Shown here in pieces: positions 7,136 through 16,623 of a stretch of 32,832 nt of DNA; the first letter of the stretch is position 1; each line of letters starts with the position of its first letter. Made by a program: the position numbers and the translations under genes. Origin of the DNA: Gammaproteobacteria bacterium (GTDB taxonomy: Bacteria > Pseudomonadota > Gammaproteobacteria > SZUA-229); assembly GCA_030595325.1 (NCBI GenBank), contig JAUVDN010000016.1, positions 1 through 32,832 on the forward strand, written 5' to 3'. The notes beneath the pieces are model-generated. The model was given only the letters and a program-made list of their open reading frames with translations, did no database searches and had not been told where the DNA came from.

Positions 7136-8707
7136 ATGACCGATTCAACTCAACGCCCAGTTCGACGTGCACTTATCAGTGTTTCTGACAAAGAGGGCAT
7201 AGTCGAATTTGCCAAAGCGCTACACACGCAAGGCATAGAAATTCTTTCTACTGGTGGCACCGCCAAACTACTTATCGAGAACATGATCCCGTGCATGGAA
7301 GTATCTAAACATACCGGTTTTCCAGAAATTATGGATGGTCGTGTAAAAACTCTGCACCCGAAAATTCACGGTGGCATTTTGGGACGTCGCGGTATTGATG
7401 ATGGCGTGATGAAAGAAAATGACATCGCAGCTATCGACCTGGTCGTCGTTAACCTCTACCCTTTTGAAGCAACCGTTGCCAAAGAAGACTGTTCGCTGGA
7501 AGACGCCATCGAAAACATCGATATCGGTGGACCGGCAATGGTTCGTGCGACAGCCAAAAATCACGCCTATGTCAGCATCATTGTTGACCCGATTGATTAT
7601 CAGCGCGTACTTGAAGAATTACATAATAATGAAGGCTTGGTCAGTGATGCAACTCGTTTTGACCTTGCGGTTAAAGCATTTGAACATACCTCAAACTATG
7701 ACGGCATGATTGCCAACTACCTCGGCCGCGTTAAAGAAGACGGTACCATGGACGAACTGCCTCGAACCATCAATCTGCAATTTAACAAAGTACAGGAAAT
7801 GCGCTACGGCGAGAACCCGCATCAGCAAGCTGCTTTCTATACAGAAAAAAATGTTACAGAAGCCTGTATTGCTACCGCTAAACAGTTACAGGGTAAAGAG
7901 CTCTCGTATAACAATATCGGTGATACCGATGCAGCACTGGAATGTGTGAAACAGTTTGAGCAGCCATGCTGCGTCATCGTCAAACATGCCAACCCTTGTG
8001 GTGTAGCAATCAGCGATAACCTTCTAGAGGCCTACAACAAGGCTTACAGCACCGATCCTGAATCAGCTTTTGGCGGCATTATTGCCTTCAATCGCGAACT
8101 TGATGGCGATACAGCAAAAGCCATTGTTGAACGCCAGTTTGTTGAGGTAATTATTGCACCGAGTATCAGTGGTGAAGCAATTGATGCCGTTGCTGAAAAG
8201 AAAAATGTTCGACTACTCGAATGCGGGCAGTGGGAAGGTACGCAAGCGCGCATGGACTTCAAACGTGTAAACGGCGGTTTGCTGGTGCAGGACGCTGACC
8301 TGCTGTTACTTAATGAGATGAAAGTTGTCAGCGAAACACAGCCTTCTGAACAGGAAATGATTGACCTGCTGTTCAGCTGGAAAATTGCTAAATTTGTTAA
8401 ATCTAACGCCATCGTTTACGGTAAAAATAATATGACCATTGGTGTCGGTGCCGGTCAAATGAGCCGTATCAACAGCGCACGTATAGCGGGTATAAAAGCG
8501 GAGCATGCCAGTCTGGAAGTACCCGGCTCTGTCATGGCTTCTGACGCATTCTTCCCGTTTCGCGATGGCATCGATGCCGCGCATGAAGCAGGTATCGTTG
8601 CTGTTATTCAGCCCGGTGGTTCAATGCGCGATGATGAGGTCATCGCCGCAGCCAATGAATACGGCATGTCGATGGTATTTACCGGCATGCGTCACTTCAG
8701 ACACTAA
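7136..8707 (+). CDS. purH: bifunctional AICAR formyltransferase/IMP cyclohydrolase PurH
   Basis: This enzyme catalyses the last two steps of IMP synthesis: formyl transfer to AICAR, then ring closure. It has 523 residues, close to the usual length. The N-terminal IMP cyclohydrolase (MGS-like) domain spans about 8-195, with [24 protein letters not shown] and the [16 protein letters not shown] signature. The transformylase domain spans about 200-523, with [13 protein letters not shown], the catalytic KHANPCGVA (Lys283-His284) and [12 protein letters not shown] good Shine-Dalgarno AAAGG lies 10 bases before the ATG. In many relatives purD follows directly; here it lies 12.6 kb further on, after the cbb3 locus. 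Confidence 0.97.
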   Translation: MTDSTQRPVRRALISVSDKEGIVEFAKALHTQGIEILSTGGTAKLLIENMIPCMEVSKHTGFPEIMDGRVKTLHPKIHGGILGRRGIDDGVMKENDIAAIDLVVVNLYPFEATVAKEDCSLEDAIENIDIGGPAMVRATAKNHAYVSIIVDPIDYQRVLEELHNNEGLVSDATRFDLAVKAFEHTSNYDGMIANYLGRVKEDGTMDELPRTINLQFNKVQEMRYGENPHQQAAFYTEKNVTEACIATAKQLQGKELSYNNIGDTDAALECVKQFEQPCCVIVKHANPCGVAISDNLLEAYNKAYSTDPESAFGGIIAFNRELDGDTAKAIVERQFVEVIIAPSISGEAIDAVAEKKNVRLLECGQWEGTQARMDFKRVNGGLLVQDADLLLLNEMKVVSETQPSEQEMIDLLFSWKIAKFVKSNAIVYGKNNMTIGVGAGQMSRINSARIAGIKAEHASLEVPGSVMASDAFFPFRDGIDAAHEAGIVAVIQPGGSMRDDEVIAAANEYGMSMVFTGMRHFRH

Positions 8708-8779
8708 ATGGCCACATAGATTCAAGACTTAGTCTAAATAATTGAAATTAAAGTATTTAATTAAACCTTATCAATAATA

Positions 8780-8788
8780 TGTTATAAA
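8780..8788 (+). promoter_or_regulatory. candidate extended -10 promoter for the GGDEF gene
   Basis: TGTTATAAA fits the extended -10 pattern TGnTATAAT (TG at 8780-8781, hexamer 8783-8788). A start of transcription six to seven bases later falls at 8795-8796, on the second in-frame ATG of the GGDEF gene. The -35 region (TTAAAC at 8761) is poor, as is usual for extended -10 promoters. Confidence 0.4.
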
Positions 8789-8789
8789 G

Positions 8790-9917
8790 ATGCTCATGGA
8801 AGAAAAGCGACTCGAACAAAATAAACATTTACGAGACAAGCTGAATCAAATGCTCAAGGAAGCTCGACGTAATGAGCAAACGCAAACCTCGTTCGATAAC
8901 TTCTCCCTGTCTGTCGTTGCAGCACAAGGTCCGGAGGAATTGTTCAATCTCCTGTTAACCGATCAGAAAAAATTTCGTATCGATGAGATTCGACTTTGTC
9001 TGGTTGATCGCTTCCACGAAGTCGAACGCCTGCTCACCGAAAGTTACCAGAACAAATATACCGGACTGAGCTTTATCGATACCGAAACCAGTAATTTACT
9101 GATCTCTGATATGCCAGACATGCCTGTTCTCGGCACCCGCATATTAACTAAATATGACTGGTTAATCGGCTTCGATGACGAAAATAATTATAAATCAGCT
9201 GCCTTAATACCGTTAAAACGCGGCAAAGAAATCATCGGTGTGCAACTGTTGCTGAGCAAAGATGTCGATCGCTATAACCGGGGAGACGGCACAACCTTTT
9301 TAAAAAGGTTAGGTGCAATGATTGCTATCTCCATAGAAAACTGTATTAACAGACAACGAATACTAGAGCTTGGTTATCAAGACGGCTTAACCAATGCGTA
9401 TAACCGCCGCTACTTCGATGAACGCTTGAAACATGAGACAGACCGTTGTGTTCGCAATAAAACCGATCTGGTCTGCTTATTCATCGATGTCGATTTCTTC
9501 AAACAGATAAACGATAAACACGGCCATCAGGTAGGTGACGCTGTACTGGTTAGACTTGTCGCCCTGATGAGCGAACAGGTTCGCTCCAGTGATATCGTGG
9601 CACGTTATGGTGGTGAAGAATTTGCCGTCATTTTACCCGACACCGGAATCCAGCTCGCGCATGAAGTCGCTGAGCGTATACGTAGCAAAGTAGAAGCACA
9701 AAAATTGATTATCAATGACAATACGCTGGGCATTACGGTTTCCATCGGCCTGGCATCACTCAGCCAGATTAGATACCAGATAGAGTCCGACGAGAAAGAT
9801 CATTTACATGCCATGGAAAACCTTGATCAGCTGCTGCTAGGAAAAGCAGACGAAGCCTTATATCAGGCAAAACAGACTGGCAGGAATCAGGTAGTTATTC
9901 AAAAAATGGCCAGCTGA
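8790..9917 (+). CDS. diguanylate cyclase with N-terminal GAF-like sensor domain
   Basis: A cytosolic protein of 375 residues with no membrane helix. Residues 1-35 form a charged helical segment. About 40-185 is a GAF/DUF484-like sensor domain (DEIRLCLVDRF, SAALIPLKRGKEIIGVQLL). The GGDEF domain runs from about 195 to 372, starting YQDGLTNAYNRRYFDERL, with FIDVDFFKQINDKHGHQVGD for metal binding and an intact GGEEF at 274-278. It is therefore predicted to make c-di-GMP from GTP. An RxxD inhibitory site (Arg265-Asp268) sits exactly five residues before GGEEF, so product inhibition is expected. No Shine-Dalgarno sequence precedes the ATG at 8790; translation may start at the ATG at 8796 on a leaderless mRNA. 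The sensed ligand is unknown. Confidence 0.92.
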   Translation: MLMEEKRLEQNKHLRDKLNQMLKEARRNEQTQTSFDNFSLSVVAAQGPEELFNLLLTDQKKFRIDEIRLCLVDRFHEVERLLTESYQNKYTGLSFIDTETSNLLISDMPDMPVLGTRILTKYDWLIGFDDENNYKSAALIPLKRGKEIIGVQLLLSKDVDRYNRGDGTTFLKRLGAMIAISIENCINRQRILELGYQDGLTNAYNRRYFDERLKHETDRCVRNKTDLVCLFIDVDFFKQINDKHGHQVGDAVLVRLVALMSEQVRSSDIVARYGGEEFAVILPDTGIQLAHEVAERIRSKVEAQKLIINDNTLGITVSIGLASLSQIRYQIESDEKDHLHAMENLDQLLLGKADEALYQAKQTGRNQVVIQKMAS

Positions 9918-9942
9918 GCCGATTTTAATCAGCTTAGCTGGC
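9909..9942. terminator. possible hairpin terminator between the GGDEF gene and ccoH
   Basis: GCCAGCTGAGC (9909-9919) and GCTTAGCTGGC (9932-9942) form an 11-bp stem with one G-T or A-C mismatch and a 12-base loop. The stem overlaps the GGDEF stop codon and lies 45 bases before the ccoH stop on the other strand. No U-run follows, so intrinsic termination is uncertain. Confidence 0.35.
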
Positions 9943-9986
9943 TATCCTAAACGTAGTTACAAATTTCAGGATGATAGCTAATTACG

Positions 9987-10508
9987 TTAGTACTGGCTCT
10001 GCAATTGAATAGTATTTTGGCTACGTACATGACTACGTGCGTTCAACTTCCAGTCCGAATCAACTTTATCTTTACCTGAAATTTCAAAGTACCAGATACC
10101 TTCACTTATCGTCTGATTTACGTGACCGATATATTGATTACCTATACCGTGATCTAATACGACACTTATATCACTATTTTCACGCGTCGCATGTTGCAGC
10201 TGTAATGGCAAAATCTTTGGATAAGATTCAAGCAAGCCTTTATCAAATTGTATCTTGAGAATTCTTGCACTGTTATCAAATTCAATGATAGCGCTCAAGC
10301 CTAATTCAGCCGCTTTTTTATCACGCTCGATAACACGGTTAATCTCCAGCCCCAGTTTGTAATAATCATCTGCTACCAGACCATCATCCGTATCCAGCGC
10401 TAACCACATCATTACCACGCCCATGATAACAGCCGTGAATGGAATTAAAACCATCATCCATACCAGCGGATATTTGTGCCAGGGTTTGCTTTGTTCGTTT
10501 GTTTGCAT
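9987..10508 (-). CDS. ccoH: cbb3 oxidase assembly protein CcoH (FixH)
   Basis: FixH/CcoH is a membrane protein needed for assembly or stability of cbb3 oxidase and interacts with CcoN-CcoI intermediates. One transmembrane helix is seen early (LVWMMVLIPFTAVIMGVVMMWLAL), followed by DDGLVADDYYKLGLEINRVIERD, the characteristic 'VADDYYKxGLxIN' FixH motif. A periplasmic beta-rich domain of about 110 residues makes up the rest. I prefer the ATG at 10508 (173 aa); a GTG at 10520 would add four residues (VQKI), and neither has a strong Shine-Dalgarno. It is the last gene of the minus-strand cco operon, 31 bases after ccoG. Confidence 0.9.
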   Translation of the reverse strand: MQTNEQSKPWHKYPLVWMMVLIPFTAVIMGVVMMWLALDTDDGLVADDYYKLGLEINRVIERDKKAAELGLSAIIEFDNSARILKIQFDKGLLESYPKILPLQLQHATRENSDISVVLDHGIGNQYIGHVNQTISEGIWYFEISGKDKVDSDWKLNARSHVRSQNTIQLQSQY

Positions 10509-10539
10509 AATTTTTTGCACTGCGTTTTAGTCTTATCGT

Positions 10540-11991
10540 TTATTTAAATTTTGGACCTAAGAATCGCGCTTCCTCAACAACTCTTAATTCTTCGTAACCT
10601 TCCGCTTGCAGTGTAAATTCAATCTCATTACTGCGATGCTTCAGATTATAGGCATCGACCTGAACACGAACCGGCAACTCAACCACTTCGCCACTTTTCA
10701 CCATGATTTCGTCAGTATCTTTCTTAAGAGTTAACTCAGGAATGCCTTCGACAGTTAAAGTATACGTGTGATCGTGATTATCCATATTCAATAATTTTAT
10801 GATATAGACATTTTCAATCAGGCCATCATTGGTTTCACGATACAGACTATTCCGGTCACGTATTACGTCCATGCCAATCGGTGTACGCGTTAATATCGAG
10901 TAGAAGGCACCGACTGTAATACCAACTAATATCAACGCGTAAACGGCCATACGTGGCCGGAATACATGTGTCTGTATCCCCTTCAACGTATTTTCAGTGG
11001 TATAACGAATAAGCCCCTTGTCGTAACCCATCTTATCCATGACATCATCACAAGCATCGATACACGCCGCACAACCGATACACTGATACTGCAGACCATC
11101 ACGAATATCGATGCCCGTCGGGCAGACCTGTACGCATATGGTACAGTCGATGCAGTCGCCTAAACCTTCTGCTTTTTTATCGACTGATTTTTTTCGTGGT
11201 CCCATTGGTAAACCACGAGCCGAATCAAACGAAATAATCATCGTATCGTGGTCAAACATGGCACTTTGGAAACGTGCATAGGGACACATGTACATACACA
11301 CCTGCTCACGTAACCAGCCAGCATTACCGTAAGTCGCAAAGGCATAAAAGTAAATCCAGAACGTTTCCCAAGGACCATTGTTGAACGTTAAGAACTCTGT
11401 AGTCAGTTCACGAATCGGTGAAAAGTATCCAACAAAAGTCAGACCGGTAAATATAGAAAAAGCTAGCCAGATAAAATGCTTGGTGGTTTTTATTCTAATC
11501 TTACGGAATGAATTCGGCTGCTTATCCAGCTTAATCTGCTGTGGACGTGAACCCTCAACTTTTCGTTCTATCCACAAGAAAGCTTCTGTCCATACCGTCT
11601 GCGGACAGGCGTAACCACACCAGACACGACCGGCAAGTGCGGTAACAAAGAACAGGCCCAGCGCTGCAACGATTAATAATAAGGCGAGATAGAAGAAGTC
11701 CTGTGGCCAGAACACCATGTTGAGAATATAGAATTTACGCTCTGGTAGATCAAATAGAACCGCCTGGCGTTCGTCCCATTGCAGCCAGGGTACGATGTAA
11801 TACATGCCAAGCAACGCTGCCACACCCATGGTGCGTAATGCAGCGAACAAACCGTGTACTTCACGCACATAGATTTTTTTACGTTTTGCGTAAAGCTCCT
11901 GCTCTACCTTATCATTAGCGCTGACTTCATGTGCTTTAGGGCTTGTTTTAGGCTTAATTTTAAGCTTAATGTTAGAATCGTCTTCAACCAT
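10540..11991 (-). CDS. ccoG: cbb3 oxidase accessory copper/iron-sulfur protein CcoG (FixG/RdxA)
   Basis: A polyferredoxin-like membrane protein known to act as a cupric reductase supplying Cu(I) for cbb3 oxidase assembly. Two 4Fe-4S clusters are visible: Cys280, 283, 286 and 290 (CIDCTICVQVCP) and Cys304, 307, 310 and 314 (CIGCAACIDAC). The CxxxCP pairs GRVWCGYACPQTVW and CMYMCPYARFQ, which mark the family, are also present. Several transmembrane helices surround them (about 52-70, 100-120, 172-190, 208-222 and a late one), with a C-terminal Ig-like FixG domain. The start used is the ATG at 11991 (483 aa); an ATG at 12036 adds 15 residues that look unrelated. Confidence 0.94.
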   Translation of the reverse strand: MVEDDSNIKLKIKPKTSPKAHEVSANDKVEQELYAKRKKIYVREVHGLFAALRTMGVAALLGMYYIVPWLQWDERQAVLFDLPERKFYILNMVFWPQDFFYLALLLIVAALGLFFVTALAGRVWCGYACPQTVWTEAFLWIERKVEGSRPQQIKLDKQPNSFRKIRIKTTKHFIWLAFSIFTGLTFVGYFSPIRELTTEFLTFNNGPWETFWIYFYAFATYGNAGWLREQVCMYMCPYARFQSAMFDHDTMIISFDSARGLPMGPRKKSVDKKAEGLGDCIDCTICVQVCPTGIDIRDGLQYQCIGCAACIDACDDVMDKMGYDKGLIRYTTENTLKGIQTHVFRPRMAVYALILVGITVGAFYSILTRTPIGMDVIRDRNSLYRETNDGLIENVYIIKLLNMDNHDHTYTLTVEGIPELTLKKDTDEIMVKSGEVVELPVRVQVDAYNLKHRSNEIEFTLQAEGYEELRVVEEARFLGPKFK

Positions 11992-12109
11992 TATTAGTTT
12001 ATTACCTAATACTGTTATTGATAGCCAAAATAACATCGGCTATCACGCAGCATCATTTATTAAATCAATTAAATAATTAGCCTGCCAACATGCAGACTGA
12101 TAAAGAAAA

Positions 12110-12427
12110 CTACTTGTTAACCGTTGCAGAGTTTTCTTCAGCAGCAGATTTGGCGACTTCTATCGCTTCTTCTCTTGCTCGTTCTCTGGCTTTATTAATG
12201 GCTTCACAAGGTTTTAAAAAATAACAGGTCGCAGCAGCTGTAATAACACCAAAAGACCAGAATAGAAAAAAACAAATTGTGTAGATACCCAATCGACTAA
12301 TATCATAATCGAAGAATATTACTGCAGGATCGAATGCAGTGGTAAACAACACGGTAGCAATACCAGCCATGATAAAGGCCGGCCACATAACTGCTACTAC
12401 ACGTTGTATTAAAGGTATTGCATTCAT
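12110..12427 (-). CDS. small two-helix membrane protein of the cco operon
   Basis: A 105-residue protein with two predicted transmembrane helices (about 11-31, VVAVMWPAFIMAGIATVLFT, and 46-67, LGIYTICFFLFWSFGVITAA). It ends in a charged helical tail (KARERAREEAIEVAKSAAEE). The pattern 'hydrophobic-WP-x-F-x-x-A-G-x-A ... FDP ... FFLFW' is shared with small unnamed proteins I recall from cco clusters of beta- and gammaproteobacteria; I know no experimental function. It lies between ccoP (60 bases upstream) and ccoG (118 bases downstream) on the same strand. An accessory role in oxidase assembly is inferred from position only. Confidence 0.8.
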   Translation of the reverse strand: MNAIPLIQRVVAVMWPAFIMAGIATVLFTTAFDPAVIFFDYDISRLGIYTICFFLFWSFGVITAAATCYFLKPCEAINKARERAREEAIEVAKSAAEENSATVNK

Positions 12428-12487
12428 ACGCGCATATTACACATAGATTGAATCCATGTATATAACCCGCAACTGTTCAAGTACTGC

Positions 12488-13390
12488 CTAATCTGTTTTG
12501 TGCGATAAGCTGTAAACGTAAGCTGCCAGAATATGAGACTTGGCTTTACCAAGGAATTCACTGTGAGCCGGCATACTGCCACTACGTCCTTTCGCTATCG
12601 ATTCTTTAATACTGCGAGGTGAACCACCATACAACCAGATATTATTGGTCAGATTAGGCGCACCCAGTGCAACATTTCCCGTGCCGTCTGGCATATGACA
12701 ACCAACACAGAACATATCAAACTTCTCTTTACCGGCAGCAGCGACAGTTTCATCAACATCACGACCAGCAAGACTCATTACGTAAGTCGCGACCTTATCA
12801 ACACCGTCAGCGCCACCTAGTGGTGCTTCCCATGAAGGCATAGCACCGGTTCGTCCGTGCATGATTGACGCTTCGATTTGATCAGGTGCACCACCGTATA
12901 ACCAGTCGTTATCACGTAGATTCGGAAAACCAGGTGCACCACGTGCATCCGAGCCATGACATACCGAACAGTAGTTAACGAATAGACGCTCACCTGCATT
13001 CATTGCAGCTTCGTTGCTGGCAAGTTCAGCAACCGGTGTCTGTTCAAACTGTGCAAACAACGGACCAAATTCAGCATCAGCTGCAGCAACTTCTGCTTCG
13101 TATTCGCCCACTTCGGTCCAGCCAAGAATACCTTTAAAAGATCCCATGCCCGGATATAAAATCAGGTAACCGACAGCAAAAAATATAGTGAAATAGAACA
13201 TAAACAACCACCAGCGAGGTAGTGGATTATTTAACTCTTGCAGGTCTTCATCCCAGACATGCCCTGTGGGTACGCCGGCTTCAGTGTCAGCTTTATTAGT
13301 GCCTCTTAACAGATAGAACAACCAGACAATGCCGCCACCTGCGATTGCGATAATAAACCAACTCCAAAATTCGCTGGTAAAATCAGACAT
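12488..13390 (-). CDS. ccoP: cbb3 oxidase dihaem cytochrome c subunit CcoP
   Basis: CcoP carries electrons from soluble cytochromes to the CcoO/CcoN core. The protein has 300 residues, with two N-terminal membrane helices (about 8-28 and 60-80, the second WWLFMFYFTIFFAVGYLILYP, with the WDEDLQELNNPLPRWW signature between). Two periplasmic cytochrome c domains follow. The haem c sites are CSVCH (141-145) and CVGCH (228-232), with probable Met ligands at Met184 (GAMPSW) and Met273 (SMPAHS). A GAGGAA Shine-Dalgarno precedes the ATG. It follows ccoQ by about 100 bases. Confidence 0.97.
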   Translation of the reverse strand: MSDFTSEFWSWFIIAIAGGGIVWLFYLLRGTNKADTEAGVPTGHVWDEDLQELNNPLPRWWLFMFYFTIFFAVGYLILYPGMGSFKGILGWTEVGEYEAEVAAADAEFGPLFAQFEQTPVAELASNEAAMNAGERLFVNYCSVCHGSDARGAPGFPNLRDNDWLYGGAPDQIEASIMHGRTGAMPSWEAPLGGADGVDKVATYVMSLAGRDVDETVAAAGKEKFDMFCVGCHMPDGTGNVALGAPNLTNNIWLYGGSPRSIKESIAKGRSGSMPAHSEFLGKAKSHILAAYVYSLSHKTD

Positions 13391-13493
13391 AATAATTCCT
13401 CATAACCTTGTTTGTTTTATTCGTTAAACCAATACGGTTCATAGAACACATATAATTCAATCTATATAATTAAGAACAACCGTTGACGTTTAC

Positions 13494-13676
13494 TTATACA
13501 TCTCTACGTTGTTTATCAGTTAAATCTTTGTCGTCATCAAGCGCCATTCTTGCCGCTTCATCAAAATTGCTTTTACGTTTACCGCTCCATGCCCAAAAAA
13601 CGACACCGACAAAAAACACAAAAGCGAATACGGTCCAGGCTATCTGCCAGAAAATTTCAGTTGATGATGGTTCCAC
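13494..13676 (-). CDS. ccoQ: cbb3 oxidase small subunit CcoQ
   Basis: A 60-residue protein with one transmembrane helix (FWQIAWTVFAFVFFVGVVFW) and a polar tail containing KRKSNFDEAARMAL, the form typical of CcoQ/FixQ. CcoQ stabilises the assembled oxidase. Translation appears to start at a GTG (13676), since no ATG is available in frame before the upstream stop; GGAAC lies about 10 bases ahead. It sits between ccoO and ccoP in the standard order. Confidence 0.9.
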   Translation of the reverse strand: MEPSSTEIFWQIAWTVFAFVFFVGVVFWAWSGKRKSNFDEAARMALDDDKDLTDKQRRDV

Positions 13677-13713
13677 TAGTTCAGTTCCAATAAATTAATG
13701 ACAGTAACTGGCA

Positions 13714-14328
13714 TTAACGACGTTGTTTCACATGCAGACCAAGCGACTGCAAGTAGGCAACTACAGCATCAAGCTCTGTTTTGCCTTCTAATGTTGCAGG
13801 TGCTGCTTCAATTTCTGCATCAGAATATGGGTGTCCAAGCACTACCAATGTAGTCATCTTTGTTTGAATATCACCACTATCCAGCGCATTTTCTTCCAGC
13901 CACGGATATGAAGGCATGATAGATTCAGGCACTACATCACGCGGATTAATCAGATGTACACGATGCCATTCATCAGAGTAACGACCACCAACACGGTGCA
14001 AATCAGGACCCGTACGTTTTGAACCCCATAAGAATGGACGGTCGTAAATAAATTCACCGGCAACCGAGTAATGACCATAACGTTCAGTCTCTGCACGGAA
14101 AGGTCGAATCATCTGTGAGTGACAACCCACACAACCTTCACGAATATAGATATCACGGCCTTCTAACTGCAAAGCTGTGTACGGCTTCAAACCATCGACA
14201 GGCTCTGTTGTTGAATGCTGAAAGAATAGCGGCACAATCTGCGCGAGACCGCCCCAGACCACAACAACCAGTGATAGAACGATTAATACACCAACTTTGG
14301 TTTCAACCTTATCTTGAATACCTGACAT
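13714..14328 (-). CDS. ccoO: cbb3 oxidase monohaem cytochrome c subunit CcoO
   Basis: A 204-residue membrane-anchored cytochrome c. The N-terminal helix (about 13-35, [20 protein letters not shown]) anchors it. The single haem c site is CVGCH at 66-70 within [20 protein letters not shown], a hallmark of CcoO/FixO, and [20 protein letters not shown] follows. SIMPSYPWL contains the probable Met ligand. A GAGGAG Shine-Dalgarno lies just before the ATG, and ccoN ends 12 bases upstream, so the two are tightly coupled. Confidence 0.97.
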   Translation of the reverse strand: MSGIQDKVETKVGVLIVLSLVVVVWGGLAQIVPLFFQHSTTEPVDGLKPYTALQLEGRDIYIREGCVGCHSQMIRPFRAETERYGHYSVAGEFIYDRPFLWGSKRTGPDLHRVGGRYSDEWHRVHLINPRDVVPESIMPSYPWLEENALDSGDIQTKMTTLVVLGHPYSDAEIEAAPATLEGKTELDAVVAYLQSLGLHVKQRR

Positions 14329-14340
14329 TATAATGCTCCT

Positions 14341-15765
14341 CTAGTGCGCTGCTTGTGGCTCAGGAATAGGCGCATGTATCGCCTTACCCTGTGCAATGGT
14401 TTTAGTCAGGTTGTACGCCATAATCAGCATACCCGTCAGGAACAGCAAACCGCCGCCTGCACGAACGATATAGAACGGATGCATTGCCTGCACACTTTCA
14501 ACGAAACTGTAAGTTAACGTACCGTCACTGTTAATCGCACGCCACATCAAACCTTGCATGATGCCTGAGATCCACATCGAAGTGATGTACAGCACGATTC
14601 CGATAGTCGCAATCCAGAAATGTGTTTCGATCAGCTTCTTACTGTATATCTCAGTATCAAATAATTTTGGAATCAGGAAGTACATCGCACCGATACTCAC
14701 CATCGCAACCCAGCCAAGCGCACCTGAATGTACGTGCCCGATAGTCCAGTCAGTGTAGTGTGATAATGCGTTCACTGTTTTGATTGCCATCATCGGTCCT
14801 TCGAAGGTAGACATACCATAGAAAGATACTGAAACAATCAGGAATTTAAGAATTGGGTCACTACGCAATTTCTCCCATGCACCTGACAACGTCATGATGC
14901 CATTAATCATACCGCCCCAGGAAGGTGCCAGTAGAATCAATGAGAAAGCCATACCTAATGACTGAGTCCAGTCAGGCAATGCGGTGTAATGCAAATGATG
15001 TGGTCCTGCCCAGATGTAAGTAAATGACAGGGCCCAGAAATGCACAACGGATAAACGGTAAGAATAAACAGGACGTTCAGCCTGCTTAGGAATGAAGTAA
15101 TACATGATGCCAAGGAAACCCGCAGTCAGAAAGAAACCTACCGCGTTATGTCCGTACCACCACTGCACCATCGCATCCTGCACACCAGAATAAACAGAAT
15201 ATGATTTAAGGAAACTAACAGGAAGCACTGCACTATTGACGATGTGCAACATTGCAACCGTGATAATAAATGAACCAAAGAACCAGTTAGCTACATAAAT
15301 ATGTTTTACACGACGCTTAGCGATAGTGCCAAAAAAGACCACTGCATAAGACACCCAAACCACCGTGATTAACAGATCAATCGGCCATTCAAGCTCAGCG
15401 TACTCTTTAGAGGAAGTGTAACCAAGTGGCAACGTAATAACCGCTGAAAGAATAACTAACATCCAGCCTATAAATGTGAACTGTGCCAATGCCGGAGCAA
15501 ACAGCTTGGTATGACAGGTACGCTGCACTACATAATAAGAAGTAGCAAACAATGCCGAACCACCAAAGCCGAACACTACCGCATTGGTATGCAACGGACG
15601 CAAGCGACCAAACGATAACCACGGTGTATCAAAGTTAAGTACCGGCCATGCCATCTGTGATGCGATAAACACCCCAACCAGCATGCCAACAATACCAAGA
15701 ACGACAGTTGCAATAGCAAACTGTCGGACAACGGTATAATCATAGGTCATTGTTTGATTATTCAT
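14341..15765 (-). CDS. ccoN: cbb3 oxidase catalytic subunit CcoN
   Basis: The haem-copper subunit where O2 is reduced to water with proton pumping, using high oxygen affinity. It has 474 residues and about 12 membrane helices. All key residues of the C family are visible: haem b ligands His59 (RPLHTNAV) and His346, haem b3 ligand His344 (HVHSGALGW), CuB ligands His206 (WWYGHNAV), His256 and His257 (AGPHHLHY), the cross-linked Tyr250 (SFTYIW), and Glu322 in TFEGPMM. These sit one residue earlier than in the Pseudomonas stutzeri enzyme as I know it. It heads the ccoNOQP group, 137 bases after the Yip1-like gene. Confidence 0.98.
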   Translation of the reverse strand: MNNQTMTYDYTVVRQFAIATVVLGIVGMLVGVFIASQMAWPVLNFDTPWLSFGRLRPLHTNAVVFGFGGSALFATSYYVVQRTCHTKLFAPALAQFTFIGWMLVILSAVITLPLGYTSSKEYAELEWPIDLLITVVWVSYAVVFFGTIAKRRVKHIYVANWFFGSFIITVAMLHIVNSAVLPVSFLKSYSVYSGVQDAMVQWWYGHNAVGFFLTAGFLGIMYYFIPKQAERPVYSYRLSVVHFWALSFTYIWAGPHHLHYTALPDWTQSLGMAFSLILLAPSWGGMINGIMTLSGAWEKLRSDPILKFLIVSVSFYGMSTFEGPMMAIKTVNALSHYTDWTIGHVHSGALGWVAMVSIGAMYFLIPKLFDTEIYSKKLIETHFWIATIGIVLYITSMWISGIMQGLMWRAINSDGTLTYSFVESVQAMHPFYIVRAGGGLLFLTGMLIMAYNLTKTIAQGKAIHAPIPEPQAAH

Positions 15766-15795
15766 ACTTTTGTAGTCCGCTTAAGTAGTCATAAA

Positions 15796-15820
15796 CCTTA
15801 GTGAATAATATTCACTAAGG
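15796..15820. terminator. perfect 11-bp hairpin between the Yip1-like gene and ccoN
   Basis: CCTTAGTGAAT (15796-15806) and ATTCACTAAGG (15810-15820) are exact reverse complements with a 3-base loop. It lies 31 bases upstream of the ccoN ATG. No run of T follows on the minus strand (TTTATGACT), so it may be a partial terminator, an mRNA-stabilising hairpin at the 5' end of a processed ccoN message, or an operator dyad. Confidence 0.55.
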
Positions 15821-15838
15821 CTAAAGTTTAAAAATTAA

Positions 15839-15852
15839 TTTATATGTTTCAA
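15839..15852 (-). promoter_or_regulatory. weak second FNR-like box upstream of ccoN
   Basis: On the minus strand TTGAAACATATAAA matches the FNR consensus TTGAT-N4-ATCAA at 8 of 10 defined positions. Its spacing to a possible -10 (TATTAT at 15810-15805) is about six bases longer than the usual class II arrangement, so it could be chance in AT-rich DNA. Confidence 0.25.
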
Positions 15853-15902
15853 CTCAGACAGCAACAGTAAGGTTGCTAGCCTGTAAATTTTAATTGCTAA
15901 TG

Positions 15903-16502
15903 TTAGTCAACAAACTGTGGTGCAAAGCCGTTAAACCAAAGTATCGCCATTGACACCATCATCACAATTAACGCCACCATACCGACGGCAAGAATTGAAC
16001 TGGAGAATAGAAAACCACGATCTTCATCAATACCCATCATAACCGGCACACCGGTGTACAACAGTCGCACCGACAAAGCCAATGCCGGTAACCCGATAAC
16101 AAAGTTCAGCCACAATATAGGGAACAGTTCGACAATGCCGACTAAAAATAGTGGCGTTGCAGTGAATGCAGCTAAACGAATACAACGAGAAAGATTTTGC
16201 TCTGCTCCGTATGTTTTACCCATCCAGTGGATCATCAAACCCATACTGAAAACACCGATCAACATAACAAAGTAATAAGCGATAGCGATAATCAAAGCAC
16301 TATCAGGTGATAACTTTACAGCCTCACGCGCACCGATTTCCCATCCAAACCGAGTCGTTCCAAAATAACCGGAAACAGGAGCGATGGCTGCCATGATGAA
16401 TACATACCCGCAATAACATTTGCCGATAGTACATTCTACATCACGTATTTTTTTCCACTCTTCTGCTGGGTTAAACAGAATTCCGATTAGGTGTGACAGC
16501 AT
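15903..16502 (-). CDS. Yip1-family (DUF1282-like) multi-pass membrane protein
   Basis: A 199-residue integral membrane protein with about five transmembrane helices: near 34-47, 68-92 (ALIIAIAYYFVMLIGVFSMG), 109-125, 128-146 and 166-190. The N-terminus (MLSHLIGILFNPAEEWKKI) has the amphipathic 'P-x-x-x-W' segment that opens bacterial Yip1/YIPF-domain proteins. The function of bacterial members is unknown. It lies directly upstream of ccoN on the same strand, behind the FNR-type promoter at 16624-16664, so it is probably the first gene of the cbb3 operon. A Shine-Dalgarno CTGGAGAT precedes the ATG. Confidence 0.82.
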   Translation of the reverse strand: MLSHLIGILFNPAEEWKKIRDVECTIGKCYCGYVFIMAAIAPVSGYFGTTRFGWEIGAREAVKLSPDSALIIAIAYYFVMLIGVFSMGLMIHWMGKTYGAEQNLSRCIRLAAFTATPLFLVGIVELFPILWLNFVIGLPALALSVRLLYTGVPVMMGIDEDRGFLFSSSILAVGMVALIVMMVSMAILWFNGFAPQFVD

Positions 16503-16623
16503 AGATTATCTCCAGATTTCTTATTGCTTTTATATTGTTATATATAAATTAAGGGGGCAAGTAATTCCCACAAATAATACACCGATATATCGTTAATTCA
16601 ACTATCAAAAATAATTTGCGAGC

